From: Wenyingzhuangia fucanilytica
GTDB taxonomy: Bacteria > Bacteroidota > Bacteroidia > Flavobacteriales > Flavobacteriaceae
NCBI RefSeq assembly: GCF_001697185.1
Contig: NZ_CP014224.1
Coordinates: 186,001-250,000, forward strand
Length of the DNA: 64,000 bases
Direction: 5' to 3'
Shown: one piece after another, positions 60,440 to 64,000 of the stretch
Position numbering within the stretch: the first letter of the stretch is position 1
Layout of the letters: every line of letters starts with the position of its first letter
Notes under the pieces: generated by a model
Seen by the model: only the letters and a program-made list of their open reading frames with translations
The model's database searches: none
Told to the model about the DNA's origin: nothing
Translations under genes and position numbers: made by a program

Positions 60440-60960
60440 ATGAAGCAAATAAAGAGTTTTTTAGTTTGTACTTATGAAAGTGTTTCTTTTCTAGTATTTT
60501 GTCTTCCGAGACATAAAATATTTAATGTTATAAAAAGTAATTTTTTAAGAATTCAAGGAGCAACCGTTGGAAATAATATAACATTTTATCCAGGTGTCAA
60601 AATAAATCCTTGTTTTAATATAAAATTAGGTGATTATGTTGACCTAGCTTGGGGTGTTATTATAACAACAAAGGGAGGTGTTGATATTGGAACTAGGACT
60701 CTTATTGGATATAGGACACAAATTTTATCAGCGAATCATACTTTCCAATTAATAAAAAAAGAATATTTGATGCTGGTCACACACCTAAAAAAGTAAAAAT
60801 AGGTAATGATGTTTGGATTGGAGGCAACTGTGTTATTGTTGCAGGCGTTACTATTGGTGAAGGTGCGGTTGTTGCAGCAGGAAGTGTGGTGACTAAAGAT
60901 GTCGATCCGTTTACTATTGTTGGAGGTGTACCTGCAAAAATTATAAAAAAAAGAAGTTAA
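60440..60960 (+). pseudogene. Hexapeptide-repeat acyltransferase (WbbJ-like), interrupted by a frameshift
   Basis: The first frame (60440-60796, 118 codons) begins MKQIKSFLVCTYESVSFLVF and enters a left-handed beta-helix ([28 protein letters not shown]), then goes out of frame to a stop. The other frame continues the domain to 60960: [20 protein letters not shown], then [20 protein letters not shown] and [20 protein letters not shown]. One missing base between about 60743 and 60759 explains this, either a C in CTTTCC or an A in the A7 run (60753-60759). Joined, it would be an O-acetyltransferase of about 173 residues acting on the glycan. Sequencing error, true inactivation and slippage remain possible. 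Confidence 0.85.
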
Positions 60961-60969
60961 AATTTAGAC

Positions 60970-63090
60970 ATGAAACAAATCATACAAGACCTTAAAAAAG
61001 GAGATACCATATTAGAAGAAGTACCAGTTCCGAGAGTAAAATCAGGTGCTGTTTTGATAAAAACTACCAAAACATTGGTTTCTTTAGGAACCGAAAAAAT
61101 GTTGGTGGAGTTTGGAAAAGCAAACTTTATTCAAAAAGCAAAACAACAACCAGACAAGGTAAAAATGGTGATGGATAAAATAAAAACAGATGGTTTAAAA
61201 CCTACCTTAGAAGCTGTTTTTACTAAACTAGGACAACCATTACCTTTAGGGTACTGTAATGTAGGAGAAGTAGTAGCAGTAGGGAAAGGGGTTACAGAGT
61301 TTAACATTGGAGATAGAGTTGCCTCTAATGGAAACCATGCAGAGTATGTATTGGTGCCTAAGAACTTAGTAGCTAAAATTCCAGAAAATGTAAGCGATGA
61401 AGAAGCGGCATTTACTGTAATTGGTTCTATTGGTTTACAGGGGATTAGATTGTTGAAACCAACTTTTGGAGAAACCATTGTAGTGGTTGGTTTAGGGTTA
61501 ATAGGTTTGGTAACAGCAGAACTATTAAAAGCGAATGGATGTAATGTGATTGGTTTTGATTTTGATCCTGAAAAAATAAAAATAGCCAAAGAAAAAGGAA
61601 TTATAGCTATCAATCCAGCTGAAGGTACAGACCAAGTAAAGTTTGTAGAAACATATACCAATGGTATTGGTGCTGACGCTGTTATTATAACAGCTTCTAA
61701 TAAAAGCAACGAAATTATTTCCCAATCGGCTAAAATGTGTAGAAAATTAGGACGTGTAGTTTTGGTAGGTGTCATTGGTTTGGATATTAGTAGGGCTGAT
61801 TTTTATAACAAAGAAATTACGTTTCAAGTATCTTGTTCTTATGGGCCTGGACGTTATGATGAGGAATATGAAAATAAAGGAAATGACTATCCAATAGGAT
61901 ATGTACGTTGGACAGAAAAAAGAAATTTTGAAGCCGTTTTAAATGCCATTTCTAATGGTTCTTTAGATGTAAAACCATTAATTACAGAGAGAATCCCTTT
62001 AGAAGATTATCAAACAATTTATGGAGACATGGGAGCTTCTAAATCCATTGCGTCTATTTTAGAATACAATGCTACAGAAAAACCTGTATCTACAGTAGAA
62101 ATAACGGCAAAATCTTTTGAAGGTAAAAAAGGTGTTATTGGTATTGTAGGAGCAGGTAATTTCACAAGTTCTACACTGTTGCCTAATATAAAAAAAAATG
62201 GAGGAGAGATTAAATATATAGCAAGTTCGGGAGGATTGACATCAACAACGATGGCTAAACAATATCAGATTGCTAATTCAACAACCAATTACAAAGAAAT
62301 TTTAAAAGATGCCGATACCGATTTAGTATTGATTACAACCAAACACAATATGCACGCATCTATGGTTTTAGAAACTATTAAGGCTGATAAAAGTGTGTTT
62401 GTAGAAAAACCTTTGGCATTAACTGCAGAGGAGTTAAATGAAATTGTAAAAGAATACAACCAACGTAATGTGAGTATTTCTGTAGGCTTTAACAGACGCT
62501 TTGCTCCTTTGGCAAAGCAAATGAAAAAAGTTTTAGGAAAGGACAATGCTCCTATGAATATCGTAGCGACTATGAATGCCGGTTTTATTCCTGCAGAAGT
62601 ATGGGTGCATGATATGGAAGTTGGTGGTGGTAGAATTATTGGAGAAGCATGCCATTACATGGATCTTTGTACTTATTTTACAGGTAGTAAAATTGTAGCA
62701 GTATGTATGAATGCCATGGGAAAAAATCCTCAAGAGAATACAGATAATGCAAGTATTTTGTTAAAATACGAAAATGGATCTAATGCGGTGATTAATTATT
62801 TTGCCAATGGTTCTAAAGCATATTCAAAAGAAAGAGTAGAGATTTTCTCTCAGGAACGTACCTTAATTATGGACAACTGGAGAAAGTTAAATGCTTATGG
62901 ATTTAAAGGGTTTTCCAAAGCGTCTTCTAAACAAGACAAAGGGCATTATAATCAGTTTAACGAATTAATAGCACAACAACAAGCAGGAGGGGAACCTATT
63001 ATTCCTTTTGACGAAATTGTGAATACTACAAAAGCTTCTTTTGCAGCGATAGAATCACTGAAACAAGGAACATGGATAGAAGTAAAATAA
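60970..63090 (+). CDS. Two-domain oxidoreductase: zinc-type alcohol dehydrogenase fused to Gfo/Idh/MocA
   Basis: A 706-residue fusion. Residues 1 to about 365 are an MDR-type dehydrogenase (VPVPRVKSGAVLIKTTKTLV, GNVGEVVAVGKGVTEFNIGD-like region, NAD motif VVVGLGLIGLVTAELLKANG). About 385-706 is a Gfo/Idh/MocA dehydrogenase (GVIGIVGAGNFTSSTLLPNI, VFVEKPLALTAEELNEIVKE, GRIIGEACHYMDLCTYFTGS). Such two-domain proteins recur in polysaccharide loci beside heparinase-like genes, as here. The substrate is unknown; a nucleotide sugar or glycan-derived uronic acid is a guess. The next gene begins inside its 3' end. Confidence 0.85.
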   Translation: MKQIIQDLKKGDTILEEVPVPRVKSGAVLIKTTKTLVSLGTEKMLVEFGKANFIQKAKQQPDKVKMVMDKIKTDGLKPTLEAVFTKLGQPLPLGYCNVGEVVAVGKGVTEFNIGDRVASNGNHAEYVLVPKNLVAKIPENVSDEEAAFTVIGSIGLQGIRLLKPTFGETIVVVGLGLIGLVTAELLKANGCNVIGFDFDPEKIKIAKEKGIIAINPAEGTDQVKFVETYTNGIGADAVIITASNKSNEIISQSAKMCRKLGRVVLVGVIGLDISRADFYNKEITFQVSCSYGPGRYDEEYENKGNDYPIGYVRWTEKRNFEAVLNAISNGSLDVKPLITERIPLEDYQTIYGDMGASKSIASILEYNATEKPVSTVEITAKSFEGKKGVIGIVGAGNFTSSTLLPNIKKNGGEIKYIASSGGLTSTTMAKQYQIANSTTNYKEILKDADTDLVLITTKHNMHASMVLETIKADKSVFVEKPLALTAEELNEIVKEYNQRNVSISVGFNRRFAPLAKQMKKVLGKDNAPMNIVATMNAGFIPAEVWVHDMEVGGGRIIGEACHYMDLCTYFTGSKIVAVCMNAMGKNPQENTDNASILLKYENGSNAVINYFANGSKAYSKERVEIFSQERTLIMDNWRKLNAYGFKGFSKASSKQDKGHYNQFNELIAQQQAGGEPIIPFDEIVNTTKASFAAIESLKQGTWIEVK

Positions 63091-64000
63091 AATTATTAAT
63101 TCATACCATTAAGTATCTAAAGCCTATACAAATTTACTATAGGCTTTATTACTTTGTAAGAAATCGATTTTTTAAAAAAAAATACTCAAAAAAACTTCAA
63201 GAGGAGAATTATACTATAGTTTGGAAAGATGATTTATCAAATGTTAATAGTTATTTAGGAAAAAATGTATTTTCTTTTTTGAACGTTAATAAAGGATTTG
63301 ATAGTGAAATTGATTGGAATATTCAAGAGTATGGAAAACTATGGGTATACAATTTAAATTATTTTGATTTTTTAAACCAAGCAAACACGGATATAGATGA
63401 AGGAAAGCGGTTGATTTTAGATTTTATTTATCAAGATCATAAACTGAAAGACGCTCTTGAGCCTTATCCTATTTCCTTGAGAGGAATGAATTGGATAAAG
63501 TTTTTGTCTAAGAACAACATTCACAATAAAGAAATAGATCAAGCTCTTTACAATCATTATCAAATATTAACTCACAATTTAGAATACCATTTATTAGGAA
63601 ATCATTTGTTAGAAAATGGATTTTCTTTATTATTTGGGGCTTGTTATTTTAAAGATGAGCAATTGTACAAACAGGCTAAAAAAATATTAGTTGATGAATT
63701 AGAGGAGCAAATACTGCAAGATGGTGGGCATTTTGAACTGTCACCAATGTACCATCAAATTATATTACATCGAATTTTAGATGGAATCAATTTAATGAAG
63801 TTAAATCCAGGGAGGGTAATTGAAGAGTCTATAAAGTTACTCTTCAAAGAAAAAGCTGAAAAAATGCTATCTTGGTTATCAGAGGTGACTTTTGAAAATG
63901 GAAACATACCTATGGTAAATGATAGTGCTCATAATATAGCAATGAGTTCTATAGATTTATTTAAATATGCAGATAGTTTAGGGCTTAATATAGGTTCTGT
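63072..64000 (+). CDS. Heparinase II/III family protein, N-terminal part (cut by window edge)
   Basis: An open frame from the ATG at 63072 (19 nt inside the previous gene) runs off the right edge after 309 codons. The protein starts MDRSKIKLLIHTIKYLKPIQ and has WVYNLNYFDFL, ALEPYPISLRGMNWIKFL, NHLLENGFSLLFGACYF and ILQDGGHFELSPMYHQIIL. This is the helical toroid domain of heparinase II/III-like proteins in polysaccharide synthesis clusters (alginate-lyase-like fold). The beta-sheet C-terminal domain lies beyond the window. No signal peptide is seen, unlike degradative heparinases, so a role in glycan modification or turnover during synthesis is inferred. Confidence 0.85.
   Translation, partial: MDRSKIKLLIHTIKYLKPIQIYYRLYYFVRNRFFKKKYSKKLQEENYTIVWKDDLSNVNSYLGKNVFSFLNVNKGFDSEIDWNIQEYGKLWVYNLNYFDFLNQANTDIDEGKRLILDFIYQDHKLKDALEPYPISLRGMNWIKFLSKNNIHNKEIDQALYNHYQILTHNLEYHLLGNHLLENGFSLLFGACYFKDEQLYKQAKKILVDELEEQILQDGGHFELSPMYHQIILHRILDGINLMKLNPGRVIEESIKLLFKEKAEKMLSWLSEVTFENGNIPMVNDSAHNIAMSSIDLFKYADSLGLNIGS

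Noticed and set aside
61131-61775. A 214-codon minus-strand frame within the two-domain oxidoreductase gene
   Set aside because: It is the shadow of a well-supported gene on the other strand, with Pro/Thr/Ser-rich composition typical of antisense frames.

Overview
The window is about 64 kb of AT-rich chromosomal DNA from a member of the Bacteroidota, most likely a marine Flavobacteriaceae. The reasons are promoters of the TTTG-N18/19-TAnnTTTG type, the near absence of Shine-Dalgarno sequences, a PorT-type secretion component beside ubiE, DUF2911 and DUF4286 proteins, an OmpP1/FadL-like porin, a long class II IlvC and an AccD without zinc-ribbon cysteines. No rRNA, phage, transposase or CRISPR was seen.

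Layout. 1-5.5 kb: the edge of a GH31 glucosidase gene, then a glycogen operon glgA-glgC-glgB on the minus strand. 5.6-15.8 kb: lepA (minus), then DUF2911, leuS, an NtrY-like histidine kinase, a ThuA-DUF1080 fusion, a crotonase and DUF4286 (plus). 15.8-22.7 kb: the branched-chain amino acid cluster ilvD-ilvB-ilvN-ilvC-ilvA (minus). 23-36.2 kb: gltA, accD, fbaA, a BamA/TamA-like protein, a SpoU methyltransferase, porT-ubiE-nfuA, an OmpP1-like porin with an N/S/Y-rich lipoprotein, and proS. 36.3-36.8 kb: rpsT between two identical tRNA-Glu genes. 37.2-43.4 kb: anmK, nhaB, an ExbB-ExbD-TonB-like operon and folC. 43.6-64 kb: a large surface-polysaccharide locus with two tRNA-Val genes inside it.

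The polysaccharide locus first makes nucleotide sugars: UDP-GlcA and its 4-epimer (Ugd, epimerase), GDP-mannose (ManA and a ManC-like protein), UDP-ManNAcA (WecB, WecC) and probably a 3-keto-UDP-GlcNAcA precursor (a WbpA/TviB-like dehydrogenase and WlbA). A visibly more AT-rich block follows with Wzy, Wzx, four glycosyltransferases and a frameshifted acetyltransferase, and then a two-domain oxidoreductase and a heparinase II/III-family protein that runs off the right edge.

The most unusual feature is a family of tandem repeats with a strict 7-bp period in intergenic gaps. Nine arrays between 36.9 and 52.6 kb, about 120 units in total, share a degenerate unit that starts YCG. Four short arrays in the leaders of leuS, ilvB, the DUF4286 gene and folC keep the 7-bp pitch with entirely different unit sequences. 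The YCG arrays are often followed by a REP-like hairpin element. That element has a short form and a long form, shows compensatory base changes between copies, and has also entered the leuS reading frame as an in-frame insertion of about 30 codons. Two arrays begin on the first base after a stop codon. I know of heptanucleotide repeats of this general kind only from cyanobacteria (STRR sequences). All functional readings offered here are inference.
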